DNA from: G020354785 sp964461435
Lineage (GTDB): Bacteria > Bacteroidota > Bacteroidia > Bacteroidales > UBA10428
Direction: 5' to 3'
DNA: 64,000 nt
Assembly (NCBI GenBank): GCA_964461435.1
Contig: CAYWUI010000002.1
Location: forward strand, 62,001 to 126,000
Below are positions 45,558 through 55,210 of this stretch, in pieces. Position 1 is the stretch's first letter; each line of letters begins with the position of its first letter. The notes beneath the pieces are model-generated. The model was not told where the DNA came from and searched no databases. It saw nothing but the letters and a program-made list of their open reading frames with translations. The position numbers were made by a program, and so were the translations under genes.

Positions 45558-46892
45558 ATGAAAAAGTTAATTACTTTAGGCTTAGTTGTATTATTACTAT
45601 TTGTTAGTAATTGCACGAACTTCAAAAGCGGGGATTTGACCGGGGTACCTGGGAGATCAAAATATTTTGAACCTGATCCGTTCGGGATGGTTTTTGTACC
45701 ACAAGGCAGCTTTACTATGGGACCGAATGACCAGGATGTATCCTGGGCCCAAACCGTATTTTCCAAAACTGTAACTGTTGATCCGTTCTGGATGGATGAA
45801 ACTGAAATAACGAATAATGAATACAGGCAGTTTATTTACTGGGTTCGTGATTCAATTATGAGAAGAATGCTGGGTGAACAGTTGGACGATTACGTTATTA
45901 CAGATGATGCATTCGGAAATCCGATTGAACCTCCTGCAATAAACTGGGAAGTAAAAATAGTCTTCACCGATGAAGAAACAAATGAGATCCTTAATGAATT
46001 ATATCTTCCTGATAATGAAAGGTTTTTCAACAAAAAAGAGATTGATACAAGAAAATTGATGTATGAATACTACTGGATTGATTTGAAGCAGGCAGCAAAA
46101 AAATCAAACAGGTATAATTTTGAAACAAAACAGTACGAAGGATTCATATTAAATAACGATGGCGAAAGAATTGATATAAGAGACCGTTCATCATTCGTTA
46201 TAAGAGATGTTATTAATGTGTATCCTGATACATTGTGCTGGATAGCAGACTTCACTTACTCTTATAATGAACCTTATACGACTATGTACTTCTGGCATCC
46301 TTCATACGACAACTACCCCATTGTAGGGATAACATGGGAACAGGCTACAGCATTTTGTATCTGGAGAACCCAGCTTCTTAATTCTGCTTTACGCAGTGCA
46401 AGGCAGGCAGGCGTTCATAACTACCGCCTTCCTATAGAATCGGAATGGGAATATGCCAGCAGGGGCGGACTGGATCATTCCATGTACCCTTGGGGCGGTT
46501 ACTATACGCGTAATAAAGAAGGTTGCTTCCTGGCTAACTTTAAACCATTAAGAGGTAATTATGCCGATGACGGAGGTGTAATTACAGTATCAGTCGGGAC
46601 TTACCAGCCTAATGAATACGGACTTTATGATATGGCCGGAAATGCCGCAGAATGGACTTCAAGTGCTTATGATGAATCTGCCTATATGTTTTCTCATGAT
46701 TTGAATCCTGATTACCGTTACAATGTAAAACCCGATGATCCCCCGGTACTAAAAAGAAAAGTTATTAGAGGAGGCTCATGGAAAGATATCGGCTACTATT
46801 TACAGTGCGGAACCAGAAGCTATGAGTACCAGGACACAGCCAAGTCATATATCGGGTTCAGATGTGTAAGATCATACATGGGAACTAATTAA
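45558..46892 (+). CDS. gldK: T9SS ring lipoprotein GldK/PorK
   Basis: A 444-residue lipoprotein. The signal segment MKKLITLGLVVLLLFVSNC ends in the lipidation Cys. The body is a formylglycine-generating-enzyme/sulfatase-like domain: MVFVPQGSFTMGPND, DPFWMDETEITNNEYRQF, VGITWEQATAFCIWR, RLPIESEWEYASRGG, GLYDMAGNAAEW and IRGGSWKD near the end. GldK forms a periplasmic ring with GldN under the outer membrane. It is encoded 69 bp after porP/sprF and 34 bp before gldL. Length is as expected. Confidence 0.95.
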   Translation: MKKLITLGLVVLLLFVSNCTNFKSGDLTGVPGRSKYFEPDPFGMVFVPQGSFTMGPNDQDVSWAQTVFSKTVTVDPFWMDETEITNNEYRQFIYWVRDSIMRRMLGEQLDDYVITDDAFGNPIEPPAINWEVKIVFTDEETNEILNELYLPDNERFFNKKEIDTRKLMYEYYWIDLKQAAKKSNRYNFETKQYEGFILNNDGERIDIRDRSSFVIRDVINVYPDTLCWIADFTYSYNEPYTTMYFWHPSYDNYPIVGITWEQATAFCIWRTQLLNSALRSARQAGVHNYRLPIESEWEYASRGGLDHSMYPWGGYYTRNKEGCFLANFKPLRGNYADDGGVITVSVGTYQPNEYGLYDMAGNAAEWTSSAYDESAYMFSHDLNPDYRYNVKPDDPPVLKRKVIRGGSWKDIGYYLQCGTRSYEYQDTAKSYIGFRCVRSYMGTN

Positions 46893-46926
46893 AAATTTAT
46901 TTAATCTAACTAAACTCTAAGAATCT

Positions 46927-47862
46927 ATGGCAAGTATTACTGATATTGTCGAAAGTTCGGGCTGGAAAAATTTTATGGCCAAACTTTATGGTATTGGTGC
47001 GTCAGTGGTAATAATAGGAGCATTATTCAAAATTATGCACTGGAAGGGTTCAGGTATATTCCTTACTCTTGGATTATGTACGGAAGCTACAATATTCTTT
47101 TTCTCAGCATTTGAACCATTACATGAAGAACTTGACTGGACCCTCGTATATCCTGAGCTTGCTGGTATGGGAGATGAAGATGAAATTGAACATTTTAAGG
47201 AAGGTGCAATAACTGATGGGGAAAGGCCAATAGAAAGAATAGAAAGCCTGTTAACCACTTCAGGTGTTGATGAAACCGTGCTTAAAAAGCTGGGAGAAGG
47301 ACTGAGCAAGCTAAACCAGGCCGTAATGAATATCGCTGACATATCAAATGCAACTGTTGCAACCAAAAGCTTCCTGGACAACCTGCAGAGCGTCGCAAAC
47401 TCTGTTAATTCACTGAATGATACTTATACCAGCTCCACGGAAACAATTAAGGAATCAGCAGGTAATCTTGCCAGCGCATACTTTAATTCTGCGGATTTGA
47501 TAACTAAATCAGGTTCCAATGTTGCCGACTCGTATCAGAAAATTGCCGATGCCCTGATGGGTGAACAACAATCAATTTCTGAAAGTGGCAAAACGCATGA
47601 AAAACATCTTGAATCGCTGAACAAGAACTTATCTGCACTTAACGCAGTATATGAACTTCAAATTAAAGAGAGCCATGAGCAGATGAAGGGATCACACGAT
47701 GTATATACCGGACTGGGAAATATGATCAAGAAACTTAAAGAATCGGTTGACGAAACTAATAAGTACAAGGAAGAAATATCCAAATTAAAAGAGAGTATTT
47801 CTTCATTGAACGCCATATACGGCAACATGCTCTCAGCAATGAATATAATGATTAAAAAATAA
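46927..47862 (+). CDS. gldL: T9SS motor protein GldL/PorL
   Basis: A 311-residue inner-membrane protein. Two N-terminal TM helices (about 19-39 and 41-62) contain charged residues inside the membrane, Lys35 (IGALFKIMHW) and Glu53 (GLCTEATIFFF), as expected for the proton-driven GldL-GldM motor. The rest is a long cytoplasmic, Ser-, Asn- and Lys-rich helical region with coiled-coil character (KKLKESVDETNKYKEEISKL). It is followed by gldM, its partner. The motor powers T9SS and, in gliders, motility; whether this organism glides is not known. Confidence 0.95.
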   Translation: MASITDIVESSGWKNFMAKLYGIGASVVIIGALFKIMHWKGSGIFLTLGLCTEATIFFFSAFEPLHEELDWTLVYPELAGMGDEDEIEHFKEGAITDGERPIERIESLLTTSGVDETVLKKLGEGLSKLNQAVMNIADISNATVATKSFLDNLQSVANSVNSLNDTYTSSTETIKESAGNLASAYFNSADLITKSGSNVADSYQKIADALMGEQQSISESGKTHEKHLESLNKNLSALNAVYELQIKESHEQMKGSHDVYTGLGNMIKKLKESVDETNKYKEEISKLKESISSLNAIYGNMLSAMNIMIKK

Positions 47863-47888
47863 CCGTTTAACTCTCATTTATATAGAAT

Positions 47889-49547
47889 ATGGCCCACGGT
47901 AAGGAAACCCCAAGACAGAAAATGATTGGCATGATGTATCTTGTGCTGACTGCCTTGCTGGCACTTAATGTGGCAACAAGTGTCCTGGATGCCTTTGCAA
48001 TAATTGATGAGGGACTGAGTAAAACGGCACAGACAATCCAGGATAAAAATGAAGATGTATACAGGGAATTTGATAAACAGTTTACAATAAATGAAGCTAA
48101 GGTCAGCAGCTGGAGAAATATGGCACTTAAAGTAAAAGAAGAAGCCGATAAATTATATAAACATATCCAGGATTTAAAAATTGAAGTCGTAATTGAAGCC
48201 AAAGATGAAGAAGCAATTGAGGGTGACGTAATACACAGGGAAAAAATTAAGGCAACCACCGATTACGACACACCTAAAAGAATTATGATTGGCAGTGAAT
48301 ATAGATCTGACTGCAAAGCAGCAATGCTTAAAAAGATGATTGAAGACTACAGAAATTTTCTGCTGGACATGGTTAAAGAAGATAATGTAAAGTTAAGGGA
48401 ATCGATTGAAAACGGACTTGTAACTGCCGATCAGAGCAAGGAAAAATCGAAAGGCAGATCAGGGGATAATTTAAGATGGGAAGAACATAAATTCGGACAC
48501 TCTCCTCTGGTTGGATTTCTGGCAATAATGTCAAGCCTCCAGATAGACGTGAGAAATGCGGAATCCGAGGTAATAAAATATTTATTTTCACAAATAGAAG
48601 CAGGGGATGTTAAATTTAACGAAATTGAAGCAGTGGTTATACATAATTCAAATTATATTATTAAAGGTAATGATTATGTGGCCCAAATATTCCTTGCTGC
48701 AAGAGATACGACACAGCCTCCCAAGGTTTGGATCGCCCCCGGAGATCAGCCATATGACATAATAAGGGACGAAGGGGGAAACATAACAGACTACAGGCTG
48801 AGAGACGGTGTTGATTATACAAGCCTGCCCGTGGAACAAGGAAAAGGAAAAGGTATTTACCGCGTTAAAGGGACAACCATGGGCTATAAAAAATGGGGCG
48901 GCATAATTGAGATCCAGGGACCGGGAGGGGATCCTATAAGAAGACCGTTCACTGAAACTTACCAGGTTGCTGAAGGCAACGTTGTTGTTTCTCCTACTAA
49001 AATGAACCTTTTTTATATCGGTGTTGAAAATCCGGTTGATATCTCCGTTGCAGGTGTAGCCCCCGATAAGGTGTTTGCCGACATAACAAACGGTACGATA
49101 ACAAGATCAAAAGATGCATGGATTGTCAGGCCCCGGAGACCGGGAAACAGTTTTGTTATAGTAAGTGCTGAAATCGACGGAACAAAAAGGGAAGTGGACA
49201 GGAAAGAGTTCAGGGTTAAAACTGTACCTACACCACAGGCCATGGTCAACAATCAGACAGGAGGAGCAATAAACAAGAATGTGCTGCTCGCACAGACTGG
49301 GGTGGCAGCCGTAATGGAGAACTTTGAATTCGACCTTACATTTACAGTTACAGAATTTAAGGTGCTTACCATTGTACAGGGATTTGTCAGGGAAGCTAAA
49401 TCAGAAAACAACAATTTTACTCCAAGACAATATGAAATTATTAGGGGACTGTCAAAAGGAAGTCCATTATATATTCAGGACATTAAAGCAGTCGGACCGG
49501 ATGGTGGCGTCAGGAATTTACAAACAATAAATTTTAAAATAAACTAA
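47889..49547 (+). CDS. gldM: T9SS motor shaft protein GldM/PorM
   Basis: A 552-residue protein. The N-terminus MAHGKETPRQKMIGMMYLVL is followed by a single TM helix (about 13-35) that joins the GldL motor. The periplasmic part has four domains in the known structures; here it is beta-rich after an initial helical bundle, with GHSPLVGFLAIMSSLQ in the first domain and VVVSPTKMNLFYIGVENPVD in a later one. It spans the periplasm to reach the GldKN ring. Length is close to the usual for the family. Confidence 0.95.
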   Translation: MAHGKETPRQKMIGMMYLVLTALLALNVATSVLDAFAIIDEGLSKTAQTIQDKNEDVYREFDKQFTINEAKVSSWRNMALKVKEEADKLYKHIQDLKIEVVIEAKDEEAIEGDVIHREKIKATTDYDTPKRIMIGSEYRSDCKAAMLKKMIEDYRNFLLDMVKEDNVKLRESIENGLVTADQSKEKSKGRSGDNLRWEEHKFGHSPLVGFLAIMSSLQIDVRNAESEVIKYLFSQIEAGDVKFNEIEAVVIHNSNYIIKGNDYVAQIFLAARDTTQPPKVWIAPGDQPYDIIRDEGGNITDYRLRDGVDYTSLPVEQGKGKGIYRVKGTTMGYKKWGGIIEIQGPGGDPIRRPFTETYQVAEGNVVVSPTKMNLFYIGVENPVDISVAGVAPDKVFADITNGTITRSKDAWIVRPRRPGNSFVIVSAEIDGTKREVDRKEFRVKTVPTPQAMVNNQTGGAINKNVLLAQTGVAAVMENFEFDLTFTVTEFKVLTIVQGFVREAKSENNNFTPRQYEIIRGLSKGSPLYIQDIKAVGPDGGVRNLQTINFKIN

Positions 49548-49563
49548 CCTTTAAAACCTATAT

Positions 49564-50430
49564 ATGATGAAACGAGTAGTAGCTTTTCTTATCGGATTAT
49601 CTTTATTAACAGTTTGGTTGGTAAAATTACCCGCTCAGGATACAAAAACAGAGGTTTATGTAAGGGAACATATCCCGAATAAAATACCCGTGCCTTATGC
49701 ATACGTCAGGGAAGCTGACGTTATGTGGGCAAAGGATGTATACAGAATAATTGATCTTAAGCAAAAACAAAACCTGGCCCTGTATTATCCGACACATCCT
49801 ATAGGCGACAGGATGAACCTTGTTGATTTGCTGTTGCATGGCATAGATTATGAAGGTGTACGTGCATTCTCAACAGATGATCCTTTAAATGAATTTACAA
49901 TTCCTATGACCAAGGATCAAATTGATGAGAAATTTGAAGCCGGGATAGACACGATCCCCACACAGGACATAAATACAGGAGAAATAGTACAAAAAGTTAT
50001 TACCCAGGAAAGAAAGACAGAAGAAGTTAAGCAGATTATGATAAAAGAGAAATGGTTCTTTGACAAAAACCATTCGGTAATGAATGTGAGGATTATAGGT
50101 ATTAGTCCGATCAGGGTCTATAATCAGCTTGACGATCAGGGCTTACCTACCGACCTGGTCCTGAGAAGCCAGACCTTCTGGGTATATTACCCCGAGGTAA
50201 GACCATTACTGGCAAATCATGAGATATTTAACCAGTTTAATGATGCCCAGAGAATCTCATTTGATGATTTCCTCATGCAAAGGCGATTTGGGAGCTTTAT
50301 AATAGGAATGTCAAACGTTTATAATAACAGGAGGATAATATCCTATGCCCTGGGACTGGACGCATTGCTGGAAGCCGATCAGCAGAAGGAATGGCTTTTT
50401 GAAATGGAACATGATCTGTGGGAATATTAA
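49564..50430 (+). CDS. gldN: T9SS ring protein GldN/PorN
   Basis: A 288-residue periplasmic protein with a signal peptide (VVAFLIGLSLLTVWLVKLPAQ). It has the family block YVREADVMWAKDVYRIIDLK near the start and DDFLMQRRFGSFIIGMSNV near the end, and forms the ring with GldK. It starts ATGATG, so Met1 or Met2 may be used. It is the last gene of the T9SS operon, and a strong hairpin terminator lies 30 bp beyond its stop. Confidence 0.95.
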   Translation: MMKRVVAFLIGLSLLTVWLVKLPAQDTKTEVYVREHIPNKIPVPYAYVREADVMWAKDVYRIIDLKQKQNLALYYPTHPIGDRMNLVDLLLHGIDYEGVRAFSTDDPLNEFTIPMTKDQIDEKFEAGIDTIPTQDINTGEIVQKVITQERKTEEVKQIMIKEKWFFDKNHSVMNVRIIGISPIRVYNQLDDQGLPTDLVLRSQTFWVYYPEVRPLLANHEIFNQFNDAQRISFDDFLMQRRFGSFIIGMSNVYNNRRIISYALGLDALLEADQQKEWLFEMEHDLWEY

Positions 50431-50460
50431 TACAGGCATAAGCGTATTGAAAAATTATAT

Positions 50461-50489
50461 AAAAAAGCCCCGCCCCGGCGGGGTTTTTT
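50461..50489. terminator. Rho-independent terminator after gldN (bidirectional)
   Basis: AAAAAA-G-CCCCGC-CCCG-GCGGGG-TTTTTT forms a GC stem with a 4-base loop, flanked by A and T runs so that it works on both strands. It ends the T9SS operon and also the convergent mannose-1-phosphate guanylyltransferase gene. Confidence 0.93.
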
Positions 50490-50490
50490 G

Positions 50491-51585
50491 TTACATAAAG
50501 TCTTCCCCTTTTTCCAGCCTCACATCATTCACAAACCTTTTTATTTTTTGCTCATCTTTCTTTTTGCAAATCAATATCATATTGTCTGATTCCACCAGTA
50601 TATAATCATTAAGACCCTGTACTACTACCAGTTTATCATTTGGCACATTAATCAGGCAGTTCTTGGTATCATAAACGAACACATTCTTCCCCGATATCGA
50701 ATTAAAATCGCTGTTTTTCTTAAGCTTTTCATATAACGATCCCCATGTTCCCAGATCCGACCAGCCTATGTCAGAACATAAAACATATACATTATCAGCT
50801 TTTTCCATTATCCCGTAGTCAATTGATATGACTCTGCACCTTGGATATGCCTTTTGAATAAATTCATTCTCTTTTTCAGTAAAATAATATTCAAATCCCT
50901 CATTGAATAAATTGTCTATCTCGGGTAAATATTTTTCAAATGCATGCATTATGGTATTTAATGACCAGAAAAAAATACCCGAATTCCAGAAAAAATCGCC
51001 ACTTTCCATAAATATCTCAGCCATCTTCAGATCGGGCTTTTCAGTAAAAGTCTTTACTTTTCTGAAGCTTTTATTTAACTCGATTGTATTCTTGTCACCT
51101 TCAATCTGAATGTACCCATAGCCTGTTTCCGGTCTGCTCGGCTGAATACCCAGTGTTAATAAACTGTCATTCTCACTGACAAATTCAAGTCCTTTATTCA
51201 ATATATCAATAAATTCATTTTCCTTTAAAATAATATGGTCGGATGGAGCCACAACAATATTAGCATCGGGACATATCTTTTTTATCTTATAGTTAGTATA
51301 AGCAATACAGGGAGCAGTATTACATCTCCTTGGTTCAAGCATAATCTGATTTTCCTTTATTTCGGGTATTTGTTCCTTGATAATTCTTCCATAATCATAG
51401 CTTGTTACAATATAAATATTCTCTGCCGGTATGATGTTCTTCATCCTGTTAAAAGTCTGTTCGAGCAAAGTCTTGCCTGTACCCAGAATATCAAGGAACT
51501 GTTTTGGCTTTTTCATTCTGCTCAGTGGCCAAAAACGGCTTCCAATACCGCCTGCCATAATGACACAGTATCTGTTGTCTTTCAT
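50491..51585 (-). CDS. manC: Mannose-1-phosphate guanylyltransferase
   Basis: A 364-residue nucleotidyltransferase making GDP-mannose for surface glycans. The signature is MAGGIGSRFWPLSRMKKPKQ, then VVAPSDHII, GYIQIEG, KTFTEKPDLKMA and FFWNSGIFFW. It is the short form without the fused phosphomannose isomerase domain. The divergent mla genes are 214 bp away. Its terminator is shared with gldN. Confidence 0.93.
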   Translation of the reverse strand: MKDNRYCVIMAGGIGSRFWPLSRMKKPKQFLDILGTGKTLLEQTFNRMKNIIPAENIYIVTSYDYGRIIKEQIPEIKENQIMLEPRRCNTAPCIAYTNYKIKKICPDANIVVAPSDHIILKENEFIDILNKGLEFVSENDSLLTLGIQPSRPETGYGYIQIEGDKNTIELNKSFRKVKTFTEKPDLKMAEIFMESGDFFWNSGIFFWSLNTIMHAFEKYLPEIDNLFNEGFEYYFTEKENEFIQKAYPRCRVISIDYGIMEKADNVYVLCSDIGWSDLGTWGSLYEKLKKNSDFNSISGKNVFVYDTKNCLINVPNDKLVVVQGLNDYILVESDNMILICKKKDEQKIKRFVNDVRLEKGEDFM

Positions 51586-51667
51586 ATATTATTAATATTT
51601 TATAAATTAAAGACTTCTAATATAATAAATTTAATTAAGTAATAATTTCCATGTATTAAGACTAAAA

Positions 51668-51675
51668 TATATTTG
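51668..51675 (+). promoter_or_regulatory. Possible -7 element upstream of mlaE
   Basis: TATATTTG is an exact TAnnTTTG, but 125 bp before the mlaE start, so a promoter here would imply a long leader. AT-rich sequence makes chance matches likely. Confidence 0.2.
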
Positions 51676-51799
51676 TATTAGTTATATAAATAATATAATT
51701 TAAATAAGCCTTAAATTTATCCCGTAATTGCTAAAGATTTGTCAGAATTTCTAATATATTCGATTCTAATTTTTCATAAAATTATAAAAAACATTAAAC

Positions 51800-52540
51800 A
51801 TGGGTATAATAACAAACTTTGGTAAATATGTTATATTAATTTTCAGGATATTCTCAAAACCTGAGAAAACAAAAATTTATTTAAGACAGACTGTAAAAGA
51901 AATTGAGAATCTTGGAGTTAATTCAATCGGAATTGTAATAATAATTTCTATTTTCATAGGAGCAGTAATAACACTGCAAACACGGTATAATCTTGAGAGT
52001 TCATGGATACCTCTTTACCTTATTGGACTTACTGCCCGGGATACGATCCTGCTGGAATTCTCATCAACTATGGTAGGTTTAATACTTGCAGGTAAAGTAG
52101 GTTCAAATATTGCCTCTGAGATAGGACATATGAGAATAACCGAGCAAATAGATGCACTGGAAATGATGGGTGTTAATTCTGCCAGTTACCTTATACTCCC
52201 TAAAATAATAGCAGCAATGATATTTAACCCATTTCTCACGATAATAAGTATGGTGGTCGGAATATTCGGAGGGTGGCTCTCAGCAATAATTACAGGGGCG
52301 CTCTCATCAGCAGATTATATTTACGGAATCCAATACTGGTTTGAACCCTTTTATATTACCTATGCACTGGTAAAAACGGTAGTATATGCTTTTATTATTA
52401 CTTCCGTATCTGCATTTTATGGATACTACGTAAAGGGCGGGGCACTGGAAGTCGGCCGCTCCAGCACCAAAGGAGTTGTATATAGCTGTATACTTATTTT
52501 AATGTCCGATGTTATATTAACCCAATTAATGCTGGCATAA
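51800..52540 (+). CDS. mlaE: MlaE-family lipid ABC transporter permease
   Basis: A 246-residue inner-membrane permease. Several TM helices lie at about 40-62, 95-115, 148-170 and 200-240. The signature is KVGSNIASEIGHMRITEQIDALEMMG, the MlaE/Ttg2B motif. In other bacteria it works with MlaF (ATPase), MlaD (MCE substrate-binding) and partners to move phospholipids between membranes. The stop overlaps the start of mlaF by one base. No mlaD lies downstream. Confidence 0.93.
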   Translation: MGIITNFGKYVILIFRIFSKPEKTKIYLRQTVKEIENLGVNSIGIVIIISIFIGAVITLQTRYNLESSWIPLYLIGLTARDTILLEFSSTMVGLILAGKVGSNIASEIGHMRITEQIDALEMMGVNSASYLILPKIIAAMIFNPFLTIISMVVGIFGGWLSAIITGALSSADYIYGIQYWFEPFYITYALVKTVVYAFIITSVSAFYGYYVKGGALEVGRSSTKGVVYSCILILMSDVILTQLMLA

Positions 52541-53292
52541 TGATTGAAGTAATAAATGTATTTAAATCTTTTGGCAAAGAGGTTGTCCTCAGTGATATAT
52601 CTGTTACATTTGATCAGGGCAAAACAAATTTAATAATCGGCAGAAGCGGATCAGGAAAAACTGTTCTTCTTAAATCAATAGTCGGACTGCATGATATTGA
52701 CCAGGGAGAAATATTTTTTGACGGCCGTGATTTCATAAATATGACAGAATACCAGAAACAGGATTTGCGTAAAGAAATGGGAATGCTCTTTCAGGGTAGC
52801 GCCCTTTTTGATTCACTGACAGTCCAGGAAAATATCATATTTCCACTGGAAATGTATACCGACATGGCATACGAAGAGAAGGTCGAACGTGTTAATTCCT
52901 GCCTTAAAATGGTAGACCTTGATAATGTCAATAACCTGTACCCTGCTGAACTAAGTGGCGGCATGAAAAAACGCGTAGGTATTGCGAGGGCCATAGTACA
53001 ATTCCCGAAATATCTCTTTTGTGATGAGCCAAATTCAGGGCTGGACCCTATTACCACACTTATAATTGATAGCCTGATAAGTAAAATAACTCATGAGCTG
53101 AATATTACCACGATTGTTAATACCCATGACATGAATTCTGTAATGGAGATAGGAGAAAAGGTCATCTTTATTCATGAAGGCTATAAATGCTGGGAAGGCA
53201 CAAAAGATGAGATATTAAATTCAGAAAATAAAATTCTTAATAATTTCGTCTTTGCATCAAATCTGGCCAAGAAAGTAAAACACCTGCCATGA
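52540..53292 (+). CDS. mlaF: MlaF-family ABC transporter ATPase
   Basis: A 250-residue ABC ATPase. Walker A is IGRSGSGKTVLL (about 34-45), the signature LSGGMKKRVGIARA lies near residue 140, and Walker B is YLFCDEPNSGLDP followed by the switch His in VNTHDMNS. It pairs with the MlaE-like permease. The C-terminal ASNLAKKVKHLP is short. With mlaE it forms a two-gene unit; the MCE partner must be encoded elsewhere. Confidence 0.93.
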   Translation: MIEVINVFKSFGKEVVLSDISVTFDQGKTNLIIGRSGSGKTVLLKSIVGLHDIDQGEIFFDGRDFINMTEYQKQDLRKEMGMLFQGSALFDSLTVQENIIFPLEMYTDMAYEEKVERVNSCLKMVDLDNVNNLYPAELSGGMKKRVGIARAIVQFPKYLFCDEPNSGLDPITTLIIDSLISKITHELNITTIVNTHDMNSVMEIGEKVIFIHEGYKCWEGTKDEILNSENKILNNFVFASNLAKKVKHLP

Positions 53293-53301
53293 CAATAATA
53301 A

Positions 53302-53553
53302 TTATTCAACCTCCTTAAAATCTATGTATTCACCCTTATCCTTGCTGAACTTTTTTTCTTTCTTATTTATATAATTTATAGTAATCTCTCCTTCTCTTCT
53401 GTTCTTCGGTTTCGAATAATGCTGCTTGCCTGAGAAATTCCCCGTTCTTTTGTTAACATACCTCTGAAACAAAAACGGGAAAATAACCCTGATAAAGAAT
53501 CTGGCAACATAATAAATAACTACCAGTATTAATATAATTCTTAGCAGTTGCAC
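53302..53553 (-). CDS. DUF4834 family small membrane protein
   Basis: An 83-residue protein. One TM helix at about 3-30 (LLRIILILVVIYYVARFF) is followed by a basic region ending in a charged C-terminus. This is the layout of DUF4834, known in Bacteroidota, function unknown. It is convergent with mlaF and downstream of the three-gene envelope operon, with about 142 bp between. Confidence 0.75.
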   Translation of the reverse strand: MQLLRIILILVVIYYVARFFIRVIFPFLFQRYVNKRTGNFSGKQHYSKPKNRREGEITINYINKKEKKFSKDKGEYIDFKEVE

Positions 53554-53695
53554 TTAATCAATAATTAATAACCCGTAAAATTAATATCTTTTAAACAGCA
53601 GGCTTACAAAAAAGTTAAATAATTAGAACAGGCTTCAGGCAAGTTCGCTAAAAATACAAAACCTGTGGCCAGATATATCCTCGAAACAATCAAAT

Positions 53696-55177
53696 TTAAA
53701 GATAGGTTCTTATTAAGGGCAGATCTTTCGTTTTTCTTTTCTCTTTATCACACCCGAAAACAAAGTTGAATCCGAACCTGAGATTAAGACTCCTGTTTTT
53801 ATTAGGAATAGGTATACCCGAAGACTGTTCCACAGCAAAGTTATAGGGAATATTGTCAGTTATAATATAGATATTGAACGGGCCCGGCTTCAGGGACAAT
53901 CCAAAGCCGAAATTATTAAATGTTTTATCCATTATTGAGTAGCTTAGTGAGGCAGACACCAGTTTTATGGGATAAAAATTGGCCGAGAGAGTTAATTGTT
54001 CCCTTATCCGCCCTTTAAACATCTCAGTGCGTGATAAAAGACCTACACTTATTTCATCGATTACCTGGTACTTGCCTCCCACATATAACTTTGCTCCCAG
54101 AAATGAAGTATATGGTTTTTCTGAATTACTGAATATGAAAGTATTTTCCAAAGAATCAAGGAAGTTATTGAAAATACTGTCAGTTTCTCCAAAATCAAGT
54201 TCTATTCCGTCATAGATATATTCTACATCCTGACTGATATTGTATGTATTATGTTTCCACCTTATAAATCCGACATCAAGAAGACTTGCCGATAATGTAA
54301 GCTTGTCCATGGGCACATAATGAAGCCCTGCATCAACAGCAAATCCTTTATTCCCTGTTACCATTCTTACATAGTCGACGGCAGATAAATTCTCCTGTGT
54401 CTCAATATCATTAAACCTGAAATCCCCGCTTTCATCAGTTGGAATATCTACAAATGGTAAAGTTGCGTTCAGATCAAAACTGGAACGTACAGTCCAGTCC
54501 ACGTCAGTTATCAGCTTTAAATTCATGTGCCTTGTTGAAATATTTCCCTGCCCGAACAGAATTTTTGCCCTGTACCCGAGCATAAGCTGGTCATTAATTT
54601 TATGCGATACCCCGGCTGCAAATTCCAGGAAACCAACCGCCTCAATTCCCAGGCTGCTGAAATTAAACTCATCTCCACGCTCATTGCCTTCAAAGGCAAA
54701 CCTGGCCAGGTCACCCGGATAGGAAAACCTGAATGATAACCTTTCTGTTAAATCATAAGTAACGTAAATGTCCCCTGTCCTGAAACCAAAAGAAAAAATA
54801 TTTGTGCTTACTTCAGTTGATATATAGTTGCTGTTACCCAGGTTGCGTAAAAAATCGCGCTGTGACTCCGTTGTATTAAAAAAAAGCCTTGTAGTGTCGC
54901 CCTCATACCACATAACATCACTTACACTAAAACTGCTGTTTTCGACAAATACCTGGACCGGCGATATTGCAGGGATACCGATATAAAGATCACAGCCTGG
55001 CTGGGTTGCAGGATTTACGAGGTAGGACTGCGGCACACCGTTCATAAAATAAAGAATATTACTCTGCTGTCCCAAAACATATCCTCTGCAGAAAAGCAAA
55101 ATAATAAAACTTATTAAGGCTGTTTTAAAAAATTTATTTCTATAATTTGATGTCATTCTCTTTTTCAGGGTTTTCAT
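53696..55177 (-). CDS. DUF5723 family outer-membrane protein
   Basis: A protein of about 493 residues. A signal segment (FFKTALISFIILLFCRGYVLG) is followed by QQSNILYFMNGVPQSYLVNPA, the opening of DUF5723, and by repeated aromatic beta-strands ending in a C-terminal barrel region (SLNLRFGFNFVFG). Such proteins resemble FadL/PorV barrels. I prefer ATG at 55177; an upstream GTG (55201) extends it, and the Met seven codons later also gives a good signal peptide. It is the last of three tightly spaced genes and may carry the system's outer-membrane pore. Confidence 0.8.
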   Translation of the reverse strand: MKTLKKRMTSNYRNKFFKTALISFIILLFCRGYVLGQQSNILYFMNGVPQSYLVNPATQPGCDLYIGIPAISPVQVFVENSSFSVSDVMWYEGDTTRLFFNTTESQRDFLRNLGNSNYISTEVSTNIFSFGFRTGDIYVTYDLTERLSFRFSYPGDLARFAFEGNERGDEFNFSSLGIEAVGFLEFAAGVSHKINDQLMLGYRAKILFGQGNISTRHMNLKLITDVDWTVRSSFDLNATLPFVDIPTDESGDFRFNDIETQENLSAVDYVRMVTGNKGFAVDAGLHYVPMDKLTLSASLLDVGFIRWKHNTYNISQDVEYIYDGIELDFGETDSIFNNFLDSLENTFIFSNSEKPYTSFLGAKLYVGGKYQVIDEISVGLLSRTEMFKGRIREQLTLSANFYPIKLVSASLSYSIMDKTFNNFGFGLSLKPGPFNIYIITDNIPYNFAVEQSSGIPIPNKNRSLNLRFGFNFVFGCDKEKRKTKDLPLIRTYL

Positions 55178-55210
55178 GCTTTCAAGTTTATTTTTAATCA
55201 CTATTATTTA

